Shown here one piece after another: positions 45,058-53,411 of a stretch of 64,000 nt of DNA (position 1 is the first letter of the stretch; each line of letters starts with the position of its first letter). The notes beneath the pieces were generated by a model, which made no database searches, was not told the origin of the DNA, and saw only the letters and a program-made list of their open reading frames with translations. This DNA comes from CAZEAP01 sp964510315. GTDB lineage: Bacteria; Planctomycetota; Brocadiia; SM23-32. Location of the stretch: NCBI GenBank assembly GCA_964510315.1, contig CAZEAP010000010.1:1-64000 (forward strand). The letters are read 5' to 3'. Position numbers and translations under genes: made by a program.

Positions 45058-45086
45058 TTGAACGGGCGGGATGGGTCTGCTAAAAT
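45058..45086 (+). promoter_or_regulatory. Promoter of the tRNA-Gln/tRNA-Glu pair
   Basis: TTGAAC (45058-45063), exactly 17 bases, TAAAAT (45081-45086). The first tRNA begins at 45098, twelve bases later. Confidence 0.7.
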
Positions 45087-45097
45087 ACCGTGTCGGC

Positions 45098-45171
45098 TGA
45101 GGATTGGTGTAATGGTAACACGCCTGACTCTGGATCAGGTAATCCAGGTTCGAATCCTGGATCCTCAGCCA
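45098..45171 (+). tRNA. tRNA-Gln (anticodon CTG)
   Basis: Full cloverleaf: acceptor arms TGAGGAT/ATCCTCA, anticodon stem CCTGA/TCAGG around loop CTCTGGA (anticodon CTG), T-arm with GGTTCGAATCC, and an encoded 3' CCA (GCCA, 45168-45171). Confidence 0.97.
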
Positions 45172-45184
45172 TTTTCGAATTGGT

Positions 45185-45262
45185 GGCCCCATCGTCTAGC
45201 CCGGCCCAGGACGCCGGACTCTCATTCCGGTAACAGGGGTTCAAATCCCCTTGGGGCTACCA
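45185..45262 (+). tRNA. tRNA-Glu (anticodon CTC)
   Basis: Acceptor arms GGCCCCA/TGGGGCT (one G-T pair), anticodon stem CCGGA/TCCGG around CTCTCAT (anticodon CTC), T-arm GGGGTTCAAATCCCC, and an encoded CCA. It is 13 bases after tRNA-Gln, so the two are probably one transcript. Confidence 0.96.
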
Positions 45263-45350
45263 TTTTCATTTCTGCTCCGCCGAAATGAACGCACTGGAGC
45301 AGGAAAACGGCAGCCCGGTAGAGAACGGCAAGGACCTCCCCGCCCTGAGC

Positions 45351-45562
45351 TATCGGGGTGCTCTGTAGAAAGCATCCATCGGCACTCAAATCGGCCCGGC
45401 GCCTTGCCACGCCGTGCTTTACCGCCATGCCGTCTCGCATGCCGGCGATGCCCCTGCTTCCCGGCGGGCAAGCTCCGCTCGCTGAAAGTGCGCTCGCGCA
45501 GAATGACATCGGGAGCGGTGCGCCGGCGGATGGCACACCATTTCTACAGAGCAGTATCGGGG
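45351..45562. repeat. MITE-like element, copy B, with terminal inverted and flanking direct repeats
   Basis: A 195-base element (45359-45553) has 13-bp terminal inverted repeats, TGCTCTGTAGAAA (45359-45371) and TTTCTACAGAGCA (45541-45553). The octamer TATCGGGG occurs on both sides in direct orientation (45351-45358 and 45555-45562), as expected for a target-site duplication. The interior shares a conserved block (45463-45520) with copy A at 31625-31683. It has no coding capacity. Confidence 0.7.
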
Positions 45563-45681
45563 CCGATTCAGAGCTGCGCCCGCGGCGTCGCCGCCTCCGG
45601 CAGATTCTCTGATCCCACCACCTGATGCACCGTTCAGGGGCTCCTCCCGCTGAAGGGAGCGCTCTGCACGCCGGCTCACCT

Positions 45682-45711
45682 TTGCAGAAGTTGCCTGCTC
45701 CGGTATATACT
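45682..45711 (+). promoter_or_regulatory. Possible promoter of the spermidine-synthase fusion gene
   Basis: TTGCAG (45682-45687), 18 bases, TATACT (45706-45711). The downstream gene starts at 45804 or 45852. Confidence 0.45.
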
Positions 45712-45803
45712 CCCGGTGTGCGAAGGCGTTCGGCCAGAAAGGCTTCTGCCTTCTGAGCCCTCATCACAGGAAAGGATAAGCCTTCCTGCGACTGCCTCCG
45801 CGC

Positions 45804-48800
45804 GTGAGCGGAGGAACGCAAGAATCAACCCAGGCTGAACGGACCTCTGGCATGTCCGGCCAGAAATCAACTTCTCCCGAAGCCGAATCGCTCTGCCCCT
45901 CGGGTGTTTCCCGTTCCACCGGGTTGTCCGTACCGGCACGGTCGGCGGTCTATGGCGCCTTCTTCCTCTCCGGCGCCACGGCGCTGACGTTCGAGATCCT
46001 GTGGAGCCGGCAGTTCGTGCCCATATTCGGGAACAGCTCCTATGCCATCAGCGCCGTGTTGTGCGCCTTTATGGCCGGACTGGGCGTGGGGAATTGGGCG
46101 GGAGGCGTTCTGGCGGACCGCGTCCGCCGGAGGCTGCTGTTGTTCGCCGGCATTGAGACCGGTATCGCCGCCTGGGCGCTCCTGATGCCCTGGCTGCTGG
46201 CCGGCCTCCGCCGTTACGTTCCCCGGACATCGCTGCTGGTCTCGGACTCCCTGGCAGTAACCAGCGCGACCCGCTTTGTGTTCTCGCTGGCCATCCTGCT
46301 GATCCCCTGCGCGCTTATGGGCATGACCCTGCCCTGCCTGAGCCGCTTTGCCACGGAATCCGGCAAGGTCCTGGGCAAACGGGTGGGATTGCTTTACGGG
46401 CTCAACACCGTCGGCGCCGCCCTGGGCTGTCTGGCGGCCGGATACCTGCTGCTGGACGCCCTCGGCACAGCGGCTACAAATTACATTGCGGTGGGAATCA
46501 ACCTTGTTGTGGCGGCCGCAATCGCCCTGCTCCAGATCAGGATCAGCCGCGGGGCGCGCCCCGCGGCAAAGGAGCCGGTCGCCGCAGCGCCCGCGCCGCC
46601 GGGAGTTCCGCGGACGCTGCTGTTAGGGCTGGCGTTTCTGGGCGGTCTGGCGGGGCTCGCCTGCGAGGTGTTGTGGCTGCGCTACATGTATTTCGTAACG
46701 AGCGTCGCTTATTCCTTCACCAACATCCTGGCGATCTTCCTTTTGGGCCTCGGGGCGGGCAGCCTTCTTTACCGGCTGCTGCTTTCGGAGACGAAGCGTC
46801 CGCTGCGAGCCCTGGGCGTGGTGGAGATACTGCTCGGCCTGTCGGTGCCTGTCTGTTTCGCCGCGGGTGCAAAACTCTACTCCTCGTGGTATCTGAGCCG
46901 AGGCCCGCTGCTCGCCACGAAGATGGCTCTGCTGACCATCTTCCTCCCTACGGTATTCATGGGAATGGCCTTTCCCCTGCTGTGCGCCGCCTATGGCCCG
47001 CGGCTCAGCAAGGTGGGCCGGACGGTGGGGGCCATAGCCGGCCTGAACACAGCCGGCTCGATTGTTGGTTCGCTTCTGCCCATTTTCGTGCTGCTGCCGT
47101 TGCTGGGAGTGCAGAACAGCCTGCTGCTTCTGGCTTCGATGTATCTGGTAGTGGGCTCCCTGGTGCTGGCGGTTTCAGTGCGGCAGGGCCGACTGCGGCG
47201 GGTCGGTGTGGTGGGGGCCAGCGCGCTGGTAGTCATCCTGATGCTGACGTGCTTTCCGGCCGGACTGTGCCGACAGGTGTTTCTGGCCACCTCTCCGGAG
47301 CTGGGCGCTCACACGGAGATAGCCTTCTGGAAGGAAGGCCGCACGGCGACATCGGTTGTGGTAAGGGACAAGGTGGACGGCCTGAAAAACCTGTATATCA
47401 ACGGTACCGAAGAGGTGCCCATGCACTTTCCCGGCATGTCGGCGCACAAGATGCTGGGGACCCTGGGCCCGCTGCTCCATCCGAATCCAGACCGCGTATT
47501 CCTGATATGTTTCGGCGGGGGCATCACTGCCGGAACCGTGGTGCAACACCCCGAGGTGAAGTCGCTGGAGGTGGTGGACCTGGAAACCACGGTCTTCGAA
47601 GCGGCCGGCCTGCTGGAGGAGGCGAACAACCGTGTCCTCAGCAACCCCAAGGTGACCACGGCCGTCGCAGACGGACGGAATTATGCGCTCAGGCGTTCCA
47701 AGAAATGGCCCGTAATCATCGCAGACTCGACTCACCCGAAGGGAACCGACAGTTGGGTGCTTTACACCCGCGAGTTCTACCGGCTGATGCAGCGACACCT
47801 GAGCGAGGACGGGGTGTTCGTGCAATGGCTGCCCATGGTGGACCTCAGCGTCAGTGAATTCAAGATCATTCTTCGCACGCTGCAGTCGGTGTTTCCCCAT
47901 ACCAGCGTCTGGCTGACCTGCGGTGCCGACAGCACCGCAGGCGTGCGAGGAGACACCTTCCTTGTGGCCACCCCGGAGCCGTTGCAAATCAATCTGGAGC
48001 AGTTGCGGGAGAAGCTGGCCGCCCCGGCGGTCGCTAAGGACCTGCGCCCATACGGCCTGGATCGACCCGCGGAGGTGCTGAACTGCTTACTGGCCGCCGG
48101 CGACGGATTGCGAGCCTGGGTCGGGGGAGGGCCCATAAACACCGACGACCTGCCCCTCACCTATTACGAGACCCGCTATTCGCGCGGTACGCAGTGTCGG
48201 CTGCCTCAACTGGCCGAGCTAATGCAGGGAGTAGGATCCTACCTGACGCACGCCGGTCCGCCCGACAGGTACGCAGAGCTGAAGCGGAAGCTGGAGCGCT
48301 ACCGCAAAGGCAAGAAGCGTTTCATGACGGGGGACCTCCGGAGTGCATTCGAGCTGCTGCCCGAAAGTCCGCGGTTCCAGCAATTCAGCAGGAATCTCCA
48401 GCGGAGCGTCGGTTACGTCCGCCGCGTCACCCGCTATTACCAGGACCATCCGCTGCTTCTCGCCTGGTGGGCGCAGCGAGTGATGAACTACCCCGCCGGA
48501 GACCGCCTCGCAATGGAACTCTACCGCCGCCTGGTGAAGCTACGCCCCCGCGACGTGGGCGCCCGGAACAATCTGGCCCTCCTCTTGCACCGGCGCGGCA
48601 GAACGAAGGAAGCCGCTCGCCAGCTTCGGACCGTGGTGAGGAACGGGAAGGCCACCGCCCAGACCTACAACAACCTCGGGCTGTTTCTGGCCTCCCTCGG
48701 CGAGAACGAAGAGGCCTACGCGAACTACCGCCGAGCCCTCGGCAAGGATCCCGAGTTCGCCGACGCGCACTACAATCTCGGCGCACTGGCGGAGCGAAGA

Positions 48801-49190
48801 GGGAATCTCCAGGCCGCCGTCGATCACTATCGTGCGGCCGTCCGCTACGACCCCACGTCAGTCCAGGCGCTGGTACGACTGAGCCAGGCCCTGATGGCAA
48901 AGGGAGAGCACTTTGTGGCCGCACAGTACCTGCACAAAGCCGTCGGACTTAGCCCGCACAGCGCGACCCTCCACTATGGCCTCGGAGTTGCGCTGCTGCG
49001 CCAGGGCCACGCCGAGGCGGCTATCGCCAGCCTCCAACGCGCCCTCCGGATCGCCCCCGAACGAGAGGCCGTAAAGCAAAAACTCGCGCAGGCCCGCGCA
49101 CTCGTCGAGAAGCATGCCTCCTCGGGTCCAGAAACTTCGCCCCCCCTCAACCCCGGAGCCGGGCCCGGCGAAAGCTCTGAGGCGCCTTGA
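45804..49190 (+). CDS. Membrane-domain/spermidine-synthase-like/TPR fusion protein
   Basis: An 1128-residue protein from GTG 45804 (ATG 45852 would give 1112). Residues about 35-500 hold two clusters of hydrophobic segments, FFLSGATALTFEILWSRQF and a similar LACEVLWLRYMYF, as in MFS/spermidine-synthase fusions. Residues about 510-790 are a spermidine-synthase-like Rossmann domain with FGGGITAG near 570, the acidic SAM-type residue in VVDLE, ADGRNY and IIADSTHPKG. Residues about 890-1110 are TPR repeats (NNLALLLHRRG, YNNLGLFLASLGENE, LHYGLGVALLRQGH). The fusion type is known from PVC and other environmental bacteria; its chemistry is unproven. It is not a normal polyamine enzyme. Confidence 0.85.
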   Translation: MSGGTQESTQAERTSGMSGQKSTSPEAESLCPSGVSRSTGLSVPARSAVYGAFFLSGATALTFEILWSRQFVPIFGNSSYAISAVLCAFMAGLGVGNWAGGVLADRVRRRLLLFAGIETGIAAWALLMPWLLAGLRRYVPRTSLLVSDSLAVTSATRFVFSLAILLIPCALMGMTLPCLSRFATESGKVLGKRVGLLYGLNTVGAALGCLAAGYLLLDALGTAATNYIAVGINLVVAAAIALLQIRISRGARPAAKEPVAAAPAPPGVPRTLLLGLAFLGGLAGLACEVLWLRYMYFVTSVAYSFTNILAIFLLGLGAGSLLYRLLLSETKRPLRALGVVEILLGLSVPVCFAAGAKLYSSWYLSRGPLLATKMALLTIFLPTVFMGMAFPLLCAAYGPRLSKVGRTVGAIAGLNTAGSIVGSLLPIFVLLPLLGVQNSLLLLASMYLVVGSLVLAVSVRQGRLRRVGVVGASALVVILMLTCFPAGLCRQVFLATSPELGAHTEIAFWKEGRTATSVVVRDKVDGLKNLYINGTEEVPMHFPGMSAHKMLGTLGPLLHPNPDRVFLICFGGGITAGTVVQHPEVKSLEVVDLETTVFEAAGLLEEANNRVLSNPKVTTAVADGRNYALRRSKKWPVIIADSTHPKGTDSWVLYTREFYRLMQRHLSEDGVFVQWLPMVDLSVSEFKIILRTLQSVFPHTSVWLTCGADSTAGVRGDTFLVATPEPLQINLEQLREKLAAPAVAKDLRPYGLDRPAEVLNCLLAAGDGLRAWVGGGPINTDDLPLTYYETRYSRGTQCRLPQLAELMQGVGSYLTHAGPPDRYAELKRKLERYRKGKKRFMTGDLRSAFELLPESPRFQQFSRNLQRSVGYVRRVTRYYQDHPLLLAWWAQRVMNYPAGDRLAMELYRRLVKLRPRDVGARNNLALLLHRRGRTKEAARQLRTVVRNGKATAQTYNNLGLFLASLGENEEAYANYRRALGKDPEFADAHYNLGALAERRGNLQAAVDHYRAAVRYDPTSVQALVRLSQALMAKGEHFVAAQYLHKAVGLSPHSATLHYGLGVALLRQGHAEAAIASLQRALRIAPEREAVKQKLAQARALVEKHASSGPETSPPLNPGAGPGESSEAP

Positions 49191-49289
49191 GCACGGTCGG
49201 CAAGGCCTGCGCTTGTGGAATGCTGAGCCCCACGATACGGTATAGGCGTGTCCCCTACCCCGTAACCATTCCGGAGGGCAGACAACGTC

Positions 49290-50498
49290 ATGGCCGTCAC
49301 CTTTGCCGAACGAGTCCACAATCTGCTGTGGGAGCAGGAGGATCTGCTGGAGCGCCGGAACGAGATCGATGAGAGGTGGTCCAACGGTATCTTCGATAGA
49401 TGCCGTTACCCGGTCCTCACCCGCCGGCACGTGCCAGTCCGGTGGCGCTACGACCTCAACCCCGAGACCAATCCCCTTCTGTTGGAACGCCTCGGGGTCA
49501 ACAGCGTGTTCAACCCGGGAGCGATCCGCCTGGGACCGCACATCTGCCTGGTCTGCCGCGTGGAGGGATACGACCGCAAGTCATTCTTCGCCGTGGCCGA
49601 GAGTGATAGCCCGGTTGACCGCTTCCGTTTCCGGGATTACCCCGCCCTCATCCCGGAGAGCCCGGGCCCCGCGACCAATCTCTACGACATGCGTCTGACG
49701 CGGCACGAAGACGGCTGGATCTACGGAACGTTCTGCGTGGAACGGCCCGACCCGGATGCCGCGCCGGGCGACACCTCCAGCGCCGTGGCCGGCTGCGGCA
49801 TCGCTCGAACCAGGGACCTGGAGGAATGGGAACGCCTGCCCGATCTCCGTTCCGACGCCCCCCAGCAAAGGAACGTCGTCCTTCATCCGGAGTTCGTGGA
49901 CGGCCGGTACGCCTTCTACACCCGGCCGCAGAAGGGCTTCACCGGGACCAACTCCGCCGGTGGCATCGGCTGGGCCCTCTGCGAGGACATTGAGGATCCC
50001 GCGGTCGCCGAGGAAAAGATCATCGACCCGCCCGTCTACCACACCGTCAAGGAGGTGAAGAACGGGGCCGGGCCGCCTCCGCTGAAGACCGATGAAGGCT
50101 GGCTCCACCTCGCCCATGGCGTGCGCGATACGGCCGCCGGGCTCCGCTACGTGCTCTACGCCTTTCTCTGCGACCTGGAGGACCCGAGCCGGGTCACCCA
50201 CCGGCCGGGCGGCTACCTGATCGCCCCGAAGTTCGAGGAACGGATCGGCGACGTCAGCAACGTCGTATTCTGCAATGGCGCTGTCGTCGGGGACGATGGC
50301 GACGTCCACATCTATTACGCCTCCAGCGACACCCGCGTCCACGTGGCCGCCACTACGATCGAGAAGCTTCTGGACTATTGCCTGAACACGCCGGAGGACG
50401 CGGGGCGCTCGCGGGGCTGTGTCGAGCAGCGGATGGAGCTGATCCGCCGCAACGAGGAAGCCCTAAAGAAGCTGGGGATGGAGGCTGAGGAATTCTGA
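49290..50498 (+). CDS. GH130-family phosphorylase, second paralogue
   Basis: A 402-residue beta-propeller protein of family GH130, unlike the gene at 26623 in sequence. Family segments are SVFNPGAIRLGPHICLVCRVEGYDR, the TNLYDMRLT segment with its catalytic-acid Asp, RNVVLHPEFVDG, NGAGPPPLKTDEGWLHLAHG and a late HIYYASSDTRVHVA. These fit the mannosylglucose/mannooligosaccharide phosphorylase subgroup. Its N-terminus (1-45) is an extra charged segment and its C-terminus (about 345-402) is helical. ATG 49290 follows CCGGAGGG. It stands alone between the TPR fusion gene and tRNA-Val. Confidence 0.88.
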   Translation: MAVTFAERVHNLLWEQEDLLERRNEIDERWSNGIFDRCRYPVLTRRHVPVRWRYDLNPETNPLLLERLGVNSVFNPGAIRLGPHICLVCRVEGYDRKSFFAVAESDSPVDRFRFRDYPALIPESPGPATNLYDMRLTRHEDGWIYGTFCVERPDPDAAPGDTSSAVAGCGIARTRDLEEWERLPDLRSDAPQQRNVVLHPEFVDGRYAFYTRPQKGFTGTNSAGGIGWALCEDIEDPAVAEEKIIDPPVYHTVKEVKNGAGPPPLKTDEGWLHLAHGVRDTAAGLRYVLYAFLCDLEDPSRVTHRPGGYLIAPKFEERIGDVSNVVFCNGAVVGDDGDVHIYYASSDTRVHVAATTIEKLLDYCLNTPEDAGRSRGCVEQRMELIRRNEEALKKLGMEAEEF

Positions 50499-50737
50499 AC
50501 GCTGACGTTGCTACGCGAGAAGCATCCATGATATACCCGGAAAAGGCCCCGGGGCCGATTGTGGCGACCAAGCCCACGGCGTGACGGAACAGCGAGATTC
50601 GTTCGGCACCTGAAGATGTGGCGGCGGAGCGGGACAGCGGGAAGGCCGGGCCAAACGGAACAGCGGACGATCTTCTCTACCGACCCACTTCAGAATGCAC
50701 TATCAATCGACATCCCGCGGCCTCGGTGGCATTCGGG

Positions 50738-50766
50738 TTGACCGTGAGAGCTGCTTCGCATATACT
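50738..50766 (+). promoter_or_regulatory. Promoter of tRNA-Val
   Basis: TTGACC (50738-50743), exactly 17 bases, TATACT (50761-50766); the tRNA begins at 50781. Confidence 0.7.
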
Positions 50767-50780
50767 CATCGTTGACCGGT

Positions 50781-50856
50781 GGGCGCATAGCTCAGTGGCG
50801 AGAGCGCTACCTTCACACGGTAGAAGTCGCAGGTTCGAGTCCTGCTGCGCCCACCA
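50781..50856 (+). tRNA. tRNA-Val (anticodon CAC)
   Basis: Acceptor arms GGGCGCA/TGCGCCC, D-arm AGCTC...GAGC, anticodon stem CTACC/GGTAG around TTCACAC (anticodon CAC), T-arm CAGGTTCGAGTCCTG, encoded CCA. The convergent creatininase-like gene ends four bases downstream. Confidence 0.97.
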
Positions 50857-50859
50857 TTT

Positions 50860-51612
50860 CTACGTCCGCTCCCAGGCGGCCAGCGCCTCCTCCAGAATGG
50901 CGGCCATCCGGCGGACCTGAAGCTCCACGGCCCGCTGACCCCGCTCCGGCGACGCGTGCTCTCGGGGGTCCTCGCCGTTGACCGACACCGGCCAGGTGTC
51001 CCGATCCTCCGGCAGGTTCTCCATCTGCACCAGTTCCGGCCGGAGCGCCATCACCAATGACGTCTCGTTGGCGGCAGCGTGATCGGTCTGGATCCCCAGG
51101 CCGTCCGACTCGTCCTCCCGCCAGCAGATGAACAGCCGCAGGCCGAGCTCCTCGCTCCACCGGTCGATGTGGTCGCGGAAGCAGTTCGTGGACGGACCGT
51201 GTCCGTGACCGACCACCACGCGGAACCCCGCGCGACTGAGCTGTTTCAGTATGGCCTCCAGCAGCCGCTCGAACAGGTCGTGGGGCACCCAGTAGGCGCT
51301 GCCCGGCAACTGCAGCGGCTCGCCGTCCTGACCGTTGGTGTCGGCGTAGTCCATGCCGTAGAACTCCCTGCCGTCCACCTCCCTCCGCCGGTCGGGGCCG
51401 ACGAAAAGCTTGGGCAGCACGATGCCGCCGGCCTCCCGCGCCAGCTCTACGAAGAAGCCCTGGCTCTGCAGCCCGTCCGACCCGAGCGGCAGGTGCCTTC
51501 CGTGCCACTCCAGCGTCCCCAACGGAAGGTAAGCGATGGGGGCCTCCGCCAGTCGCGCCGTGAAATCCGGGGGCGTCAGTTCCGCGTACAGCACCTTCTC
51601 ATCCGCGTTCAC
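50860..51612 (-). CDS. Creatininase-family amidohydrolase
   Basis: A 250-residue protein of the creatinine amidohydrolase superfamily. The N-terminal signature LPLGTLEWHGRHLPLGSDG contains the metal-binding Glu, His and Asp. GHGHGPSTN carries the next metal His and a DHAAANETSLVMAL block the later His and Glu. Members hydrolyse creatinine, or cyclic amides in cofactor biosynthesis (FAPy deformylase, mycofactocin MftE); the substrate here is unknown. It is complete and of normal length. The stop codon lies four bases from the tRNA-Val end. Confidence 0.88.
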   Translation of the reverse strand: MNADEKVLYAELTPPDFTARLAEAPIAYLPLGTLEWHGRHLPLGSDGLQSQGFFVELAREAGGIVLPKLFVGPDRRREVDGREFYGMDYADTNGQDGEPLQLPGSAYWVPHDLFERLLEAILKQLSRAGFRVVVGHGHGPSTNCFRDHIDRWSEELGLRLFICWREDESDGLGIQTDHAAANETSLVMALRPELVQMENLPEDRDTWPVSVNGEDPREHASPERGQRAVELQVRRMAAILEEALAAWERT

Positions 51613-51631
51613 AGATTCCCTCCTCCCAAGA

Positions 51632-51973
51632 TCACCGGGCTACGGCCTTCCATTTCCGCTGAAGGATAGCGTACACGCAGGTGTCGCGCCATCGCCCCGA
51701 ACATGAATAGCAGGGATCGTAGGCCCGCACGAGCATCTCGCAGCGTCGGCGGATCTCTTCGGTCGGGCGGTGGGCCACCTGTCCCACCAGTGCCTTCATG
51801 TCCTCCTCCAGGCCGAGGAAGTTGTGGGCCGTCGGAGCGACGATGTTGGCGCCGGTTACCTCCCCCTTGCGTGTAGCTTTCACGGCCGCCGGCCGGACAT
51901 TGCCCCCGTCCGGCCCAAAGCAGCCGGTACAGATTGGATTGTGGCTGAGGCCGGAAAAGCCGCCAAGCGTCCG
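51632..51973 (-). pseudogene. Remnant of a NiFe-hydrogenase large subunit (C-terminal end)
   Basis: The frame 51883-51632 encodes KATRKGEVTGANIVAPTAHN, then a helical stretch, then EMLVRAYDPCYSCS. The DPCxxC block near the end, preceded by the VAPTAHN strand, is the hallmark of the hydrogenase large-subunit C-terminus, where two cysteines bind the NiFe centre. The frame is open up to 51973 but the ~300 N-terminal residues, including the first CxxC, are missing. It also continues past the usual His after the cysteines (SGRWRDTC). No small subunit or maturation gene is nearby. A decayed fragment. Confidence 0.7.
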
Positions 51974-52035
51974 TCACCCGCCCCTGCCCTGTGGCTCCGA
52001 GTTCGACGGGTGGGAACACGCCGATCCGCCACGCC

Positions 52036-52971
52036 TCACTCGCCGGCCTCAGGCCGGTCGCGCAGCAGGGCCTCCAGGTGTTCCGGAACGTGGGTGGGCT
52101 CCTCGGGCACCGGGCATACTCGCACGCAGTCCCCGCGGACCGGGGCATGCGGCCTGCCCTCCCGCCGGCGCCGGCACAGCGTGGGATCGGTCCTCACCGG
52201 GGTATCGATGAAGATGTCCTCCCGGTCTACTTCCTCCACGAACCGATAGTCGCGGCAGGACGCATCGTCCCTGAGCGTGATGGCGTCCATGTAACAGGCT
52301 TCCAGGCAGAGCCGGCAGTCCTCGCGGAGGCAGATGGGTTCGTCAATCAACGGGTCGGGCACAAGAGGCGCTTCGGTCACGATGGAATTGAAACGCTGCC
52401 GCGGGCCGAACTCGCCCGTGAGAACGAGGTTGTTGTAGCCGAACTCGCCCAGGCCGGCGCGGGTGGCGGCGTGGCGGTGGGAGAAGGGCCCGAACGTGTA
52501 GTTGAACGGGCTGTGGCCCTCCCAGATTTCCTTGTCGCTCATGCCCTCAACGCGGGGATGTATGCCGGTGGTGGGGAAGATCATGGTTCGATAGCCGCTG
52601 CGGAGCAGAAGCTGTCCGATGACTTGGGCTATCAATTCCAGCATCACGTCGTGGAGGGCGTGCCCAACGCGGTTGTACAACAGTTCCATGTAGGGATATT
52701 TGGCGTGCTCGGGGATCATGGGCAGCTCCCGCTCGGCCAGCACCGCGGGCGCGTCCAGGACGGGTCCAAGGATGGGCTGGGCGATCGAGACGACCGACCG
52801 TGCGCCGGGCAGGAAGTCCCGGGGACGGTGCCCCTCGGGGGGCGTATCCCCCAGGGGCGGCCTCGGCTCGAAACGGTCAACGGACGCCACGCCTACCAGC
52901 GCCGCCCCGTGGTCTTTCGTTACCTCCTTGACCCTGCAGGTCAGTTCTTCGGAAGAACTCGGCTCCGTCAT
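52036..52971 (-). CDS. QueG-like/reductive-dehalogenase-like iron-sulfur protein
   Basis: A 311-residue protein related to epoxyqueuosine reductase (QueG) and corrinoid-dependent reductive dehalogenase-like proteins. The region GPFSHRHAATRAGLGEFGYNN is the family core. The cluster ligands are CLREDCRLCLEACYMDA (Cys-x4-Cys-x2-Cys-x3-Cys) and a second set ending GDCVRVCP. QueG itself needs cobalamin, which would fit the B12 import operon in this window, but this protein is shorter than QueG and lacks its C-terminal HEAT domain. ATG 52971 is chosen; upstream sequence is antisense to msrA. It is flanked by gene remnants. Confidence 0.75.
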   Translation of the reverse strand: MTEPSSSEELTCRVKEVTKDHGAALVGVASVDRFEPRPPLGDTPPEGHRPRDFLPGARSVVSIAQPILGPVLDAPAVLAERELPMIPEHAKYPYMELLYNRVGHALHDVMLELIAQVIGQLLLRSGYRTMIFPTTGIHPRVEGMSDKEIWEGHSPFNYTFGPFSHRHAATRAGLGEFGYNNLVLTGEFGPRQRFNSIVTEAPLVPDPLIDEPICLREDCRLCLEACYMDAITLRDDASCRDYRFVEEVDREDIFIDTPVRTDPTLCRRRREGRPHAPVRGDCVRVCPVPEEPTHVPEHLEALLRDRPEAGE

Positions 52972-53055
52972 CTGCGCCTCCCGCCCTCTGCGCGTAGGAA
53001 TACCGCGAACCCGTGCATCATAGGGACAGCCTGGCGGCGCGGCAAGAGCGAGCCG

Positions 53056-53376
53056 CGCCACGCCGAGGCGGTTCGGGTGGAGTATGATCCTTCGAAGGTT
53101 TCCTACCGGGAGCTTCTGGACGTGTTTTGGAGCAGCCATAACCCAACGACGCCGAACCGCCAGGGATTCGACGTTGGTTCACAGTACAGATCGGCCATCT
53201 TCTACCACGACGGGAGTCAGGAGGCCGCCGCCAGGGCTTCAAAACGGGAACGGGAGCAGGCCGGAAGGTTCAGCTCGCCGATCGTGACCGAGATCGAGCC
53301 GGCATCGCGGTTCTGGCCGGCCGAAGACTACCACCAGTGCTACCTGGCCAAACGGCGAGGCGAGCCGGTGGAGTAA
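53056..53376 (+). pseudogene. 5'-truncated peptide methionine sulfoxide reductase (msrA remnant)
   Basis: About 106 residues match the C-terminal two-thirds of MsrA: HAEAVRVEYDPSKVSYREL, then SSHNPTTPNRQGFDVGSQYR, SAIFYHD and IEPASRFWPAEDYHQCYL. The N-terminal part with the catalytic cysteine (GCFW) is absent; the sequence upstream, shared with the divergent iron-sulfur gene promoter, does not encode it. No start codon with a ribosome binding site fits. It is therefore a broken gene and cannot be active as MsrA. Confidence 0.85.
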
Positions 53377-53411
53377 ATAGCTTGCCGGGGGCGCTGAGGG
53401 GCTTGCTGCAT

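Larger units (their letters stand above)
45263..45803. other. 541-base gap without a gene
   Basis: It holds the MITE-like copy B (45351-45562) and a promoter-like pair (45682-45711). The rest shows no gene, no RNA and no terminator that I can support. Confidence 0.5.

Noticed and set aside
50849..50866. Shared ACCATTTCTAC between the tRNA-Val end and the MITE-like copy B
   Set aside because: Eleven bases at a CCA-ending tRNA is too short to argue for tRNA-derived ends.
51991..53040. Long plus-strand frame leading into the msrA remnant
   Set aside because: It is antisense to the QueG-like gene and has no msrA-like N-terminus, so it does not rescue msrA.
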